Source: an uncultured Selenomonas sp. (GTDB taxonomy: Bacteria > Bacillota > Negativicutes > Selenomonadales > Selenomonadaceae). From it: 64,000 nucleotides of DNA. The notes below the pieces were generated by a model that saw only the letters and a program-made list of their open reading frames with translations, did no database searches and had not been told where the DNA came from. Shown here one piece after another: positions 25,487 through 34,141 of the stretch; positions within the stretch are counted from its first letter, which is position 1; each line of letters starts with the position of its first letter. A program made the position numbers and the translations under genes. The DNA lies in NCBI GenBank assembly GCA_947167105.1, contig CAMVGU010000003.1, forward strand, positions 62,001-126,000, given 5' to 3'.

Positions 25487-26430
25487 ACACCACTTTACAA
25501 CTTTTCTGATTGAAAAAATTATCGCGCAAATCACTCCCTTAGTGTAAGATGAAATTACCACACCCCATCTACGCAAAGGAGGTTCGCGCGATGAAGTCAT
25601 TATACAGCAATCCCAACCTGATGTCTATGGTATCTGCCTTGAATGAGCATTTTGCGGCATACTTCCATGAAGCTACCCGCCCCATGCGTAGCCTGCTTTG
25701 TGGCATCGTACTTGCCATGCTTGCATTTGAATCCATCCCCTCGATACGCTGGATGCATAGAAGGTTCCATCTTTCGCTGATGCCAGGTTCTCTGAACAGC
25801 TACTATCGAGCCTTAAAGACATGCACGGTGGATGCTCCGGCGGCATACATTATCTTCATGTGCCTGTCGTCTACTGTCTGTGGACAAAGGAGAAGACCAA
25901 GCTTGAAATGGCTGCCGATGCCATAGATGCAGTAATGAGGGATCTTGAAGGCAAGCACATAGTCGTGCTCTGTGATAGCTGGTACCCGAAAAAGAAATTC
26001 ATCAGCAAAATCCTTTCGCATGAGAACGCCGACATAATATGCAACATACGGGTTGATACGGCCATTTACGATTTGCCACCAGCACGCACAGGGAAAAGAG
26101 GACGCCCCTGCAAGAGAGGTGCCCAGCTATCGCTGGATGACTTCGCTTGCACATACTCCAGGGGCAAGTTCAAGGTGGGGCATCGCTGTGTCAAGACCAA
26201 AATTTTTGGTGACATCACAGTACATGCATATGTGACAGTTTCTGAATCTGGTGCCAGGCGCTTATTTATCTGCACGGCAGAGCCATCCGAAATAAGGTTT
26301 GGGTGTGCCTCACATACTGATGACCCAAATACCACTGTCGGAGATACGGACAGGGAATTTCTGCCTTTGAGCCTTTATAGCATTCGTTGGAACATAGAGG
26401 TGGGTTACTACGAACACAAGACATTCTGGT
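25487..26430 (+). mobile_element. Decayed IS4-superfamily element (relative of the IS at 23122)
   Basis: Begins with ACACCACTTTACAACTTTT, a near match to the tip of the IS at 23122-24598 (ACAGCACTTTACAACTTTT). The opposite end is missing: similarity to the other transposase stops after NIEVGYYEHKTFW at about 26430. It is in opposite orientation to the first element. Confidence 0.8.
25591..26430 (+). pseudogene. Transposase pseudogene with internal deletion and frameshift
   Basis: The start ATG at 25591 follows AAAGGAGG by 8 nt. The first about 75 residues (MKSLYSNPNLMSMV ... LNSYYRALKTC) align with the N-terminus of the 23122 transposase. The match then jumps about 80-100 residues, with a frame change near 25821, to YLHVPVVYCLWTKEKTKLEMA. 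It continues to the YREK segment YSIRWNIEVGYYEHK and breaks off. The deletion removes the first catalytic Asp region. The start codon again overlaps an inverted repeat (ATCGCGC at 25521-25527, GCGCGAT at 25586-25592). Confidence 0.88.
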
Positions 26431-26484
26431 CAGTAGCCCACACCAAAGGCGGCTTCTCTAGAAGTTGTCAACAAAACTGTCCTG

Positions 26485-26865
26485 CTAATCCAGGTCGGGC
26501 ATATCGGATAAGTTGACCTTATCATAGGCTCCATTTTTCTTGTCTTCTGGATGCGGCTCCAGACCGATGATTGTTATATCTTGCCGGTCTGGCCCATATA
26601 CCCAGTACATACGCATAGCGCGACTGGTGTTGTTCTCCAGATAAGACTGCCAAACTTTGATACCATATCGTTTGGTTAGCGGCTCGATATCGTGGGTATG
26701 CAGACTGGGATAAGATGGGTCTTGTGACAAAAGCCGCATGGCCTTTCCCCATTTGTTGTAGAGTGACAGTTCTTGTTTGGATATGGTGCCGGCGGTGTTC
26801 TTTTGAGACAGGTCTGTCCATAGCGCCAACATTTCCGGGATTCCCATACGAATAGCAAAACTCAT
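26485..26865 (-). CDS. Putative RelE/ParE-superfamily toxin
   Basis: 126 residues. The C-terminal half (KVWQSYLENN ... MRMYWVYGPDRQDITIIGLEPHPED) has the alternating strands and Arg/Tyr-rich ending typical of RelE-fold mRNA interferases or gyrase poisons; the N-terminus is helical and contains WTDLSQKN. It starts 2 nt after the stop of the upstream small gene, the usual layout of antitoxin-toxin operons. Assignment is by gene order and general pattern, not by a family I can name. The stop lies near the broken end of the decayed IS. Confidence 0.6.
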   Translation of the reverse strand: MSFAIRMGIPEMLALWTDLSQKNTAGTISKQELSLYNKWGKAMRLLSQDPSYPSLHTHDIEPLTKRYGIKVWQSYLENNTSRAMRMYWVYGPDRQDITIIGLEPHPEDKKNGAYDKVNLSDMPDLD

Positions 26866-26867
26866 GG

Positions 26868-27113
26868 TTAGAACCCCGTTAAATCGATTGGTGCAGAAAC
26901 ATTGCCAGCTTTGTAGTTGCGGATGGATTCATCAATCATGGCAAGGGATTTTTTAGAGATTTCCTTGGGGACTACCAGTTCACGCGGTTCAAGGACAATG
27001 CAGCCGTTCTCATATTCCTTTACCTGATAATATGCATATTTGGCTCCGCGGAGTGTTAAGCGGTGCTTGGCATCAAGATGAGCAGTATAGTCTACTACTA
27101 CAGATGCATCCAT
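26868..27113 (-). CDS. Putative AbrB-like antitoxin
   Basis: 81 residues from the ATG at 27113, 8 nt after AAAGGAGG; the track's start 25 codons upstream lies between the promoter and the operator. VDYTAHLDAKHRLTLRGAKY resembles the swapped-hairpin AbrB/SpoVT DNA-binding pattern, followed by NGCIVLEPRELVVP and a helical tail (KKSLAMIDESIRNYKAG) that could neutralise the toxin. It is directly upstream of and coupled to the RelE-like gene. Autoregulation is suggested by a perfect palindrome GTGGGAAATCCCAC in the leader. Confidence 0.6.
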   Translation of the reverse strand: MDASVVVDYTAHLDAKHRLTLRGAKYAYYQVKEYENGCIVLEPRELVVPKEISKKSLAMIDESIRNYKAGNVSAPIDLTGF

Positions 27114-27131
27114 GACGATTCCTCCTTTGAT

Positions 27132-27188
27132 GTGGGATTTCCCACTTGCTTTTTCTTTAATTCTAAGACAAACGGAGTCTTTTGGCAA
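27132..27188 (-). promoter_or_regulatory. Promoter and palindromic operator of the toxin-antitoxin pair
   Basis: On the minus strand: TTGCCA (27188-27183), 17-bp spacer, TAGAAT (27165-27160). About 15 bp downstream is GTGGGA-AA-TCCCAC (27145-27132), a perfect 6-2-6 palindrome between the transcription start and the ribosome site, the usual place for antitoxin autorepression. Confidence 0.65.
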
Positions 27189-27294
27189 GAAAAATTTGCT
27201 GCTTATAGCTTATAGCGTTGACTTAATCCAGATCCTGAGTGATAAATGGTGGTAAAAACTGGAAGTAGTGAATTGGCATGACTGACAAAGATAG

Positions 27295-27471
27295 GAGAGA
27301 AATAACTCGGATGAGATTTCCAAAATGAAGGAAAAGAACCTCGCTGTAGAACTCTTGAAAAAACTCATCGCCGAGCAAGTGCAAATCTATCGTCGCACCA
27401 ATGTGGTGAAATCTGAAAAGTTCAGTGAAATCATCCAGCGGGCAATGAATGCCTATCTCAATGGAATGCTC
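27295..27471 (+). pseudogene. Remnant of a type I restriction enzyme R subunit (hsdR C-terminus)
   Basis: The segment MKEKNLAVELLKKLIAEQVQ ... VVKSEKFSEIIQRAMNAYLNGML matches, as I remember the family, the C-terminal region of HsdR (the DUF3387-type end). An in-frame stop lies shortly upstream and the frame continues with unrelated residues after GML at about 27471, so only about 50-55 residues of a roughly 1000-residue protein remain. No hsdM or hsdS is present. It marks a former restriction locus beside the toxin-antitoxin pair. Confidence 0.75.
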
Positions 27472-27557
27472 ACTTTTTTGGCCGCACCATACACCTTTGG
27501 AGGGCGTGGTGGCAACGCCTGGAAACCGATTGTGTTCATTGCTTTTTTATATTGGTA

Positions 27558-27617
27558 TTGACTTTCAATAAAAATGGCAGTAAAATTACATCAATAAATG
27601 AATGATTGCTCATATGT
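27558..27617 (+). promoter_or_regulatory. Promoter and ArsR/SmtB-like operator of the HMA gene
   Basis: TTGACT (27558-27563), 17-bp spacer, TAAAAT (27581-27586). Just downstream, ATAAATGA-N8-TCATATGT (27594-27617) closely matches the perfect ATATATGA-N8-TCATATAT at 27904-27927, sharing TTGCTCATAT. Size and AT-rich 8-8-8 layout resemble ArsR/SmtB/CadC operators. Confidence 0.65.
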
Positions 27618-27649
27618 ACATATTTATTTTATGAAAGAGGGTCTTACCA

Positions 27650-27868
27650 ATGAAAAAAAGCTATAAAATTGAAGTGGACTGCGCAGCCTGTGCGGACAAG
27701 ATGGAGCAGGCGGCTAATAAGGTTGAGGGTGTGAAGGATGCGAGCGTGAACTTTATGTTGCTGAAGATGAAGGTAGAATTCGAGGAGGGTGCAGACCCGG
27801 CGCAGGTGATGTCTGCTGTGCGTGAGGCTTGCAAGAAGGTGGAGAGCGACTGCGAGGTCTTTTTCTGA
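27650..27868 (+). CDS. HMA-domain metal-binding protein (CopZ-like)
   Basis: 72 residues, a single heavy-metal-associated ferredoxin-like fold. The metal-binding loop is DCAACADKM (CxxC), followed by VEGVKDASVNF and the C-terminal DCEVFF. It probably binds Zn, Cd or Cu and hands it to the ATPase encoded next, which itself has no N-terminal HMA domain; the domain seems to have been split off or never fused. It has its own promoter and operator. GAAAGAGGG precedes the ATG. Confidence 0.9.
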   Translation: MKKSYKIEVDCAACADKMEQAANKVEGVKDASVNFMLLKMKVEFEEGADPAQVMSAVREACKKVESDCEVFF

Positions 27869-27903
27869 GGGGGCTCCGCAGCCGGGGCGTTGTTTTGCGA
27901 TCA

Positions 27904-27927
27904 ATATATGATTACTTGCTCATATAT
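27904..27927 (+). promoter_or_regulatory. ArsR/SmtB-like operator before the P-type ATPase gene
   Basis: ATATATGA-ttacttgc-TCATATAT, a perfect 8-bp inverted repeat with an 8-bp spacer, 16 bp before the ATG and overlapping the region just ahead of the AAAGGGAG ribosome site. No clear -35/-10 pair was found here, so it may act on read-through from the HMA promoter or on a weak local one. Confidence 0.6.
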
Positions 27928-27942
27928 TAAAGGGAGTCTGTC

Positions 27943-29883
27943 ATGAACAGGAAACAGAAAAACAATCTGGTGCGCATCATCAGTGCGGCCCTCCTGCTTG
28001 CAGTTTTGTCCTGGGCACCTCTCACGGGCCTGCCCCGCTTCCTGCTGTATCTTGTGCCTTATCTGGTGGTGGGCTATGACGTGCTCTGGAAAGCCGGGCG
28101 GGGCATTATCAATCGCCAGCCCCTTGATGAGCATCTGCTGATGTCCATTGCCACCATTGGTGCTATGGTGCTGGCCGTCTATGAAGATGGAGACTACACG
28201 GAAGGCATTGCAGTGATGCTTTTCTATCAGGTGGGGGAGTGGTTCCAAAGCTATGCAGTGGGCAGGAGCCGTCGGGACATCACGGCCCTGATGGATATCC
28301 GTCCCGACACGGCTAACATTGAGGGGGAGAACGGCCGTCTGGAGCAGGTAGACCCGGATGAGGTGGAAGTTGGCACGGTCATTGTCGTGCAGCCAGGGGA
28401 GAAGGTGCCTATTGACGGTATCGTTGTTGAAGGCAGCTCTTCGCTGAATACTGCGGCCTTGACGGGAGAGAGCCTGCCCCGGGAGGTGTCTGCAGGAGAG
28501 GAAATCATATCCGGCTGCGTGAATTTGACGGGCCTCCTGAAAATCCGCACAACCAAGGAGTTTGACGAGTCCACGGCCTCGAAGATACTGGAACTGGTCA
28601 GTGAGGCCAGTTCCCGCAAGTCGAAGTCCGAGTCTTTCATCACCCGCTTTGCCCGTATCTACACACCTGCAGTAGTCAGCCTGGCTATAATCCTGGCCCT
28701 CCTGCCGCCGTTGGTGCGGCTGGGGGCTTTGGGGCTGGAGCCTGCCTGGGGGGATTGGCTGTACCGTGCCCTGGTGTTTTTGGTCATTTCCTGTCCCTGC
28801 GCACTGGTTATTTCCATCCCCTTATCTTTCTTTGCGGGGCTGGGAGGAGCCAGCCGGGCCGGTGTGCTGGTGAAGGGCTCGATTTATCTTGAAACCTTGT
28901 CCCAGGTGGATACGGTGGTCTTTGACAAGACAGGCACACTGACGCGGGGCGTATTCGAGGTAGCTGCTATCCACCCGGATAAGATGAACAAGCAGGAGCT
29001 ATTGCATCTGGCTGCTCATGTGGAGCGTTATTCCAAGCACCCCATTGCCCTTTCCCTGCGGGCAGCTTATCCCCGCGAAGACGATGCCTGCCATGTGGAA
29101 GCGCCGGTAGAAATTCCGGGCCGGGGCATCCGTGCCCTGGTAAACGGACGCCGGGTGGCTGTGGGCAATGACAAGCTGATGGAGGCCGTGGGTGCTAAAT
29201 GGCATTCATGCGATGAATGCAGTTTGCAACCGGCAGGTACCGTGCTGCATGTGGCTGTTGAGGGTGAATATGCAGGTCATGTAATCATTTCCGACCTGGA
29301 GAAAGCAACGTCCCGCGCGGCCATTGAGGCGCTGGGGCAGACGGGTGTCAGGGAGACCGTGATGCTGACCGGTGATGCCAGGGCTGTGGCAGAATCTGTG
29401 GGCAGACGTCTTGGCCTGACACGTGTTTGCAGTGAGCTCCTGCCGGCGGATAAGGTGGCCAGGGTCGAGGAAATACTGGCCGCAAAAAAGGAGAAAGGAC
29501 AGCAGGGCAAGGTGGCTTTTGTCGGTGATGGCATCAATGACGCCCCGGTGCTCTCCCGTGCCGATGTGGGAATCGCCATGGGCGCCCTGGGGGCGGATGC
29601 GGCCATTGAGGCAGCAGATGTGGTGTTGATGGACGATGATCCGCTGAAGATTGCCCAGGCTATCCGCATTTCCCGGCGCACGCTGCGCATAGTGAAGGAA
29701 AACACCTGGGGAGCCATCGGCATCAAGCTCCTGTTTCTCCTGCTTGGTGCCGCAGGGCTTACGGGCATGTGGGGAGCCATCTTTGCTGATGTGGGTGTGA
29801 CTGTCATTGCGGTGCTGAATGCAACCCGTGCCCTGCTGACCAAAGGCACAGCGCTGCAGGCAGCAACATCAGATAATTTTTGA
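27943..29883 (+). CDS. P1B-type heavy-metal ATPase, probably Zn2+/Cd2+/Pb2+ exporter
   Basis: 646 residues. Features in order: an N-terminal membrane region without HMA domain, actuator motif LTGESLPRE (about 169), the metal-site helix SCPCALVIS (CPC, about 285), phosphorylation site DKTGTLTRG (about 328), SKHPIALS with the nucleotide-binding HP, GDGINDAPVLS (about 528), and C-terminal helices containing a late Asp (GAIFADVGVTVIAV). CPC plus that Asp is typical of the ZntA/CadA group. It exports metal with ATP, receiving it from the upstream HMA protein. An ArsR-type operator precedes it, so metal-responsive derepression is likely; no arsR-family gene is in the window. Confidence 0.93.
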   Translation: MNRKQKNNLVRIISAALLLAVLSWAPLTGLPRFLLYLVPYLVVGYDVLWKAGRGIINRQPLDEHLLMSIATIGAMVLAVYEDGDYTEGIAVMLFYQVGEWFQSYAVGRSRRDITALMDIRPDTANIEGENGRLEQVDPDEVEVGTVIVVQPGEKVPIDGIVVEGSSSLNTAALTGESLPREVSAGEEIISGCVNLTGLLKIRTTKEFDESTASKILELVSEASSRKSKSESFITRFARIYTPAVVSLAIILALLPPLVRLGALGLEPAWGDWLYRALVFLVISCPCALVISIPLSFFAGLGGASRAGVLVKGSIYLETLSQVDTVVFDKTGTLTRGVFEVAAIHPDKMNKQELLHLAAHVERYSKHPIALSLRAAYPREDDACHVEAPVEIPGRGIRALVNGRRVAVGNDKLMEAVGAKWHSCDECSLQPAGTVLHVAVEGEYAGHVIISDLEKATSRAAIEALGQTGVRETVMLTGDARAVAESVGRRLGLTRVCSELLPADKVARVEEILAAKKEKGQQGKVAFVGDGINDAPVLSRADVGIAMGALGADAAIEAADVVLMDDDPLKIAQAIRISRRTLRIVKENTWGAIGIKLLFLLLGAAGLTGMWGAIFADVGVTVIAVLNATRALLTKGTALQAATSDNF

Positions 29884-29967
29884 GCATCTGCATAATTTTT
29901 GCCGAGTTGCATAAAAGAGGCCCGGTTTTGCGGGAAGCCTTGTCATTGCTGAATTGGAGGGATTTTC

Positions 29968-30306
29968 GTGGAATTCCAGGAATTGAAACTTGAGATTTTC
30001 ATTCCTGAATCACATCTGCCCGCTTTGCGCTCGGCGCTCCAATCCGTAGGTGCCGGTCGCTTGGGCAACTACAATTCCTGCCTGGCGTACAGCAGGGTGA
30101 CAGGCTCATGGCGGCCGCTTTGCGGAAGCCATCCCTATTTGGGGTTGGAAGGCGAAGTGAGTGAAGAAGATGAAATCAAGGTTGAAGTCAATATTCTTGC
30201 AGGAGATTTGGAGCAGACATTGAATGCTATCTATAAGGCTCATCCCTATGAGGAGCCGCTTGTAAATGTGATTCCGATTCTTAGTAGGAAGAAGGCGCAA
30301 AAATGA
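29968..30306 (+). CDS. YqfO/CutA1-like protein (NIF3-associated domain)
   Basis: 112 residues from a GTG with GGAGGG 6 nt upstream. LKLEIFIPESHLPALRSAL, SCLAYSRVTGSWRPLCGSHP and the ending IYKAHPYEEPLVNVIPI match stand-alone homologues of the CutA1-like domain inserted in NIF3/YqfO proteins. A trimeric ferredoxin-like fold is expected. Function unknown; divalent-cation tolerance has been proposed for the CutA fold. It follows the metal exporter and overlaps the ArsC-like gene by 4 nt. Confidence 0.8.
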   Translation: MEFQELKLEIFIPESHLPALRSALQSVGAGRLGNYNSCLAYSRVTGSWRPLCGSHPYLGLEGEVSEEDEIKVEVNILAGDLEQTLNAIYKAHPYEEPLVNVIPILSRKKAQK

Positions 30307-30659
30307 GCAACCGGATTTTCGTATGCTATCCCCGCTGCACAACTTGCAAAAAGGCAGAGAAGTGGCTTGCCGACCATGGGATAACCGTAACGGTGCGGGA
30401 CATCAAAGAGAACAACCCCACCGCGCAGGAACTCCGCTCCTGGCATGAGAAAAGTGGCCTGCCCCTTAAAAGATTCTTCAATACCAGCGGGCAGAAGTAC
30501 AGGGAACTGGAACTCAAAGATAAGCTGCCTGCCATGAGCGAGGAGGAGCAATATTCACTTCTTGCCACGGATGGTATGCTTGTGAAGCGTCCTCTGCTCG
30601 TTGGTGAGGACAAAGTTCTCGTAGGATTCAAGGAAAAGGAATGGCAGGATATGCTATGA
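30303..30659 (+). CDS. ArsC/Spx-family thioredoxin-fold protein
   Basis: 118 residues. CYPRCTTCKKAEKWL has the CxxC at the position of the family's catalytic Cys. Conserved LPLKRFFNTSG, LLATDGMLVKRPLLV and a C-terminal VGFKEKEW follow. Annotated in many genomes as arsenate reductase, but the YffB/Spx-like members often lack that activity. The RPLLV arginine of the family is present. Translation is coupled to the upstream gene by the ATGA overlap. Confidence 0.88.
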   Translation: MSNRIFVCYPRCTTCKKAEKWLADHGITVTVRDIKENNPTAQELRSWHEKSGLPLKRFFNTSGQKYRELELKDKLPAMSEEEQYSLLATDGMLVKRPLLVGEDKVLVGFKEKEWQDML

Positions 30660-30724
30660 ATTATTGATGGTTTCTGTTTGTTGTAATTGTTCGATAAAGA
30701 AGCAGCATTTACTAGATAACGGGA

Positions 30725-30763
30725 AACGCCCCTGCCGGATAGAAAACATCCAGCAGGGGCGTT
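30725..30763 (+). terminator. Strong hairpin after the ArsC-like gene
   Basis: AACGCCCCTGC-c-GGAT paired with ATCC-a-GCAGGGGCGTT. No T run follows, so it may be a weak terminator or an RNA 3'-end stabiliser. A TATACT box about 90 bp before gatC may mark that operon's promoter. Confidence 0.55.
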
Positions 30764-30859
30764 GCTGTGAACAGTTCCTTATGATTCCTGTAGTTTTTTC
30801 AGATAAGATTTGTTATACTATATGGGTGCATTTCAAAAAGATATGGATGGTGAATACAG

Positions 30860-31150
30860 ATGAAAGTGACGAAGGAAGATATTGCCAATGTCGCTGTGCT
30901 GTCCCGTCTCAGCGTTTCTGAGGCAGAGGCGGATAAGTATATGGGGCAGATGGACAAGATCCTGACCTATATGGACAACCTCAGCCAACTGGATACGGAG
31001 AGCGTGAAGCCCACTACCTATGCGTTGCCGATGCAGAACGTGTTCCGCGAGGATGTGGTAAGGGAATCCCTTGACCGCGAGGCGGCCCTGGCCAATGCGC
31101 CGCTGCGGGAGGATGGCTACTTCAAGGTGCCGAAGGTTCTGGAAGGCTGA
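30860..31150 (+). CDS. gatC: Aspartyl/glutamyl-tRNA amidotransferase subunit C
   Basis: 96 residues, the usual size. It begins [20 protein letters not shown] and contains [14 protein letters not shown]. GatC stabilises the GatA-GatB complex that converts Glu-tRNA-Gln and Asp-tRNA-Asn to the amide forms. First gene of gatC-gatA-gatB. Confidence 0.96.
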   Translation: MKVTKEDIANVAVLSRLSVSEAEADKYMGQMDKILTYMDNLSQLDTESVKPTTYALPMQNVFREDVVRESLDREAALANAPLREDGYFKVPKVLEG

Positions 31151-31166
31151 GCAGGGAGGATTAAGA

Positions 31167-32636
31167 TTGAGACTGTATGAGAAACCGGCCCATGTTCTCC
31201 ATGACATGCTGGCCCAGAAAGAAATCACGGCAGCGGAACTCACCAGGGACGTGCTGGCGCGGCTGGATGAGACAGAGGGACAGGTGCAGGCTTATCTGAC
31301 TGTTACCAGGGAGTCTGCCCTGGCCCAGGCTGAGGCCGTGGATAAAAAGATTGCCTCAGGTGAGGAAATTTCCTTCCTGGAGGGCATTCCCGGTGCCATT
31401 AAGGACAATATCTGCACCAAGGGCACCAAGACCACCTGTGCCTCGAAGATTCTGGAGCATTTCGTGCCCCCCTACGATGCAACGGTCATGGAGAAGCTCC
31501 GTGCCCAGCAGCCTGTAATTTTAGGCAAGGTAAATATGGATGAGTTTGCCATGGGCGGCTCCACCGAGAACTCTGCCTACCATCCGACCCATAACCCCTG
31601 GGCCCTGGAGCGTGTGCCGGGTGGCTCCTCCGGTGGCAGCGCGGCGGCAGTTGCCGCTGGATCCGCCATCTGGGCTCTGGGCTCCGATACCGGCGGCTCC
31701 ATTCGCCAGCCGGCTTCCTTCTGCGGCGTGGTGGGCCTGAAGCCTACTTATGGCCGCGTGTCCCGCTACGGTCTGGTGGCCTATGCTTCCTCCCTGGATC
31801 AAATCGGCCCCCTGGCTCGTGATGTGACCGATGCGGCCCACCTGCTGAACATCATTGCCGGCCATGATGAAATGGACTCCACCTCCAGCACGGCTCCCGT
31901 GCCGGATTATGCCCAGGCACTGACGGAGGATGTGAAGGGGCTGAAAATCGGCTTGCCCAAGGAGTATTTCACCGAGGGCATGGATGGGGATGTGGAAAAG
32001 ACCGTCCGCGCTGCCATCTCCAAATACAAGGATATGGGAGCGGAAATCCTGGAGATTTCCCTGCCCCATACGGCCTACGCCATTTCCACCTATTACCTCA
32101 TCGCCCCGGCAGAGGCGGCGACGAATCTGGAGCGCTATGACGGCGTGAGCTACGGTGAGCGGGTAGACGGCGAGGATCTGGTGCAGATGATGACCAATAC
32201 CCGCACCCAGCTCTTTGGCGAGGAAGTGCGCCGCCGCATTATGATAGGCAACTATGCCCTGTCTGCAGGCTATTATGATGCCTATTATCTGAAAGCATTG
32301 AAGGTGCGCACCCTGGTGCAGCAGGATTATACGGAGGCCTTTAAGCAGGTGGATGTTATCATGGCACCCACTGCGCCGACGCCGGCCTTCAGACTCGGGG
32401 AAATGATGGCAGACCCCCTGCAGCTTTATTTGCAGGATGTCTGCACCGTGCCCCTGAACCTCGCCGGGCTGCCGGGGCTCTCCGTGCCCTGCGGCTACAG
32501 CAGCAAGGGCCTGCCCATCGGCCTGCAGATTATCGGCAAGGCCCTGGACGAGGCGACCATCCTGCGGGCGGCTTATGCCTATGAGCAGACCCAGAGCTTT
32601 CACAATGATATGGCCAGGATCGGGGGTAACGACTGA
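31167..32636 (+). CDS. gatA: Aspartyl/glutamyl-tRNA amidotransferase subunit A
   Basis: 489 residues starting at TTG 31167 ([15 protein letters not shown]), preceded by CAGGGAGGA at 31153-31160; the track's ATG at 31071 lies inside gatC. The amidase-signature Ser-cisSer-Lys triad is present: the Lys in PGAIKDNIC, and the serines in [14 protein letters not shown] and [14 protein letters not shown]. GatA releases ammonia from glutamine for transamidation. Its stop overlaps the gatB start by 1 nt (TGATG). Confidence 0.96.
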   Translation: MRLYEKPAHVLHDMLAQKEITAAELTRDVLARLDETEGQVQAYLTVTRESALAQAEAVDKKIASGEEISFLEGIPGAIKDNICTKGTKTTCASKILEHFVPPYDATVMEKLRAQQPVILGKVNMDEFAMGGSTENSAYHPTHNPWALERVPGGSSGGSAAAVAAGSAIWALGSDTGGSIRQPASFCGVVGLKPTYGRVSRYGLVAYASSLDQIGPLARDVTDAAHLLNIIAGHDEMDSTSSTAPVPDYAQALTEDVKGLKIGLPKEYFTEGMDGDVEKTVRAAISKYKDMGAEILEISLPHTAYAISTYYLIAPAEAATNLERYDGVSYGERVDGEDLVQMMTNTRTQLFGEEVRRRIMIGNYALSAGYYDAYYLKALKVRTLVQQDYTEAFKQVDVIMAPTAPTPAFRLGEMMADPLQLYLQDVCTVPLNLAGLPGLSVPCGYSSKGLPIGLQIIGKALDEATILRAAYAYEQTQSFHNDMARIGGND

Positions 32637-34078
32637 TGAAATATGAAACCGTAATTGGCCTGGAGATTCACTGCGAGCTCAAGACCAAGACCAAGATTTT
32701 CTGCGGCTGCGAGACGGGCTTCGGCGCTGAGCATAATACCCATGTGTGCCCGGTCTGCCTCGGCCTGCCGGGGGTGCTGCCTACCGTCAACAAGCGGGTG
32801 GTGGAATTTGCCATCAAGGCGGGTCTGGCGACCAACTGCGAAATCAATCAGTATTGCAAGTTTGACCGCAAGAATTACTATTACCCGGATCTGCCTAAAA
32901 ACTGGCAGACTTCCCAGTACGACCTGCCCATTGCCGAGCATGGCTGGGTCGATATTGATGTGGAAGGGGAGAAGAAGCGCATCCGCTTGACCCGTATCCA
33001 TATGGAGGAGGATGCGGGCAAGCTGGTACACTCCGGCACCAACATCAAGGACTCTGCCAGCTCCAATGTGGACTACAACCGCACGGGCGTGCCCTTGCTG
33101 GAAATCGTTTCCGAGCCGGATATGTCCAGCGCCCTTGAGGCCCGCACCTATATGGAAAAAATCAAGGCCATCATGGAGTACATTGATGTGTCCAACTGCC
33201 GCATGGAGGAAGGCAATCTACGGGCGGATGTGAATGTTTCCCTGCGCCCTGCTGGCTCTACCGAGCTTGGCACCCGCACGGAGATGAAGAACATCAATTC
33301 CTTTAAGTCCCTGGAAGATGCCATCAACTACGAAATCGAGCGCCAGACGGAGGTGCTGGAGGACGGCGGCGAAATCATCCAGGAGACCCGTACTTGGGAC
33401 CCGGAGCGGGGCATCACCCTTTCTATGCGCAGCAAGGAAAATGCCCATGACTACCGTTATATGCCGGAGCCGGATTTGCCCCCCATTGTCACCAGCCCGG
33501 AAACCATCGAGAAATTCCGCAGTGAATTGCCGGAACTGCCGGATGCACGCCGGGCACGCCTGGAAAAGGATTTTGGCCTGTCCGACTACGATGCCGGCAT
33601 TATCACCAGCTCCCGTGCCATGGCCGAATACTATGACGCAGTAGTTGCCACCGGTGCGGATGCGAAGCTGGCGGCTAATTGGATGATGGGCGACCTGCTG
33701 AAGAATTTGAACGCAGAAGCCATCGACATATCCAAGTCACCGGTGGAAGCGGAGCGTCTGGGGGAGATGATCCGGCTTATCGAGAAGGGCACGATTTCCT
33801 CCAAAATCGGCAAGAAGGTTTTCGCCGAGATGTGGACCTGCCCCGATGCTCCCGCCAAGATTGTGGAGGACAAGGGCCTGGTGCAGATTACAGATACTGG
33901 TGCCATTGAAGCCATCGTGGATCAGGTCATCGCGGATAACCCGAAGCCTGTTGAGCAGTACAAGGCCGGAAAGAAGAAGGCCATAGGTGCCCTTGTGGGA
34001 CAGGTTATGAAGCAGTCCAAGGGCAAGGCCAATCCCCAGATGGTCAATGAACTACTGGCCAAGAAATTGGATAGCTGA
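32636..34078 (+). CDS. gatB: Aspartyl/glutamyl-tRNA amidotransferase subunit B
   Basis: 480 residues. It starts [17 protein letters not shown], with the GatB signature LEIHCEL, the zinc-type CGC...CPVC pair ([18 protein letters not shown]) and the kinase-like core [14 protein letters not shown]. It ends with the YqeY-like tRNA-binding tail ([20 protein letters not shown]). GatB activates the Glu or Asp carboxylate with ATP on the mischarged tRNA. Confidence 0.97.
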   Translation: MKYETVIGLEIHCELKTKTKIFCGCETGFGAEHNTHVCPVCLGLPGVLPTVNKRVVEFAIKAGLATNCEINQYCKFDRKNYYYPDLPKNWQTSQYDLPIAEHGWVDIDVEGEKKRIRLTRIHMEEDAGKLVHSGTNIKDSASSNVDYNRTGVPLLEIVSEPDMSSALEARTYMEKIKAIMEYIDVSNCRMEEGNLRADVNVSLRPAGSTELGTRTEMKNINSFKSLEDAINYEIERQTEVLEDGGEIIQETRTWDPERGITLSMRSKENAHDYRYMPEPDLPPIVTSPETIEKFRSELPELPDARRARLEKDFGLSDYDAGIITSSRAMAEYYDAVVATGADAKLAANWMMGDLLKNLNAEAIDISKSPVEAERLGEMIRLIEKGTISSKIGKKVFAEMWTCPDAPAKIVEDKGLVQITDTGAIEAIVDQVIADNPKPVEQYKAGKKKAIGALVGQVMKQSKGKANPQMVNELLAKKLDS

Positions 34079-34094
34079 CAAAAAGTATATATGC

Positions 34095-34122
34095 TGCAGG
34101 GGCGCATAATTGCGCCCCTGCA
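34095..34122 (+). terminator. Perfect hairpin after gatB (terminator-like, no T run)
   Basis: TGCAGGGGCGCA-taat-TGCGCCCCTGCA, a perfect 12-bp stem. It has no following T run, so it could allow read-through into the phosphatase gene. Confidence 0.55.
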
Positions 34123-34141
34123 ATGTTCAGAAAGGAAACTT

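Noticed and set aside
23122-26430. Composite transposon formed by the two IS copies around the ECF gene
   Set aside because: The copies are different family members, the second lacks an end and has an internal deletion, and there are no flanking duplications.
27325-27561. Intact 78-residue protein
   Set aside because: The first 49 residues match the end of HsdR and the rest is unrelated; better explained as a truncated remnant.
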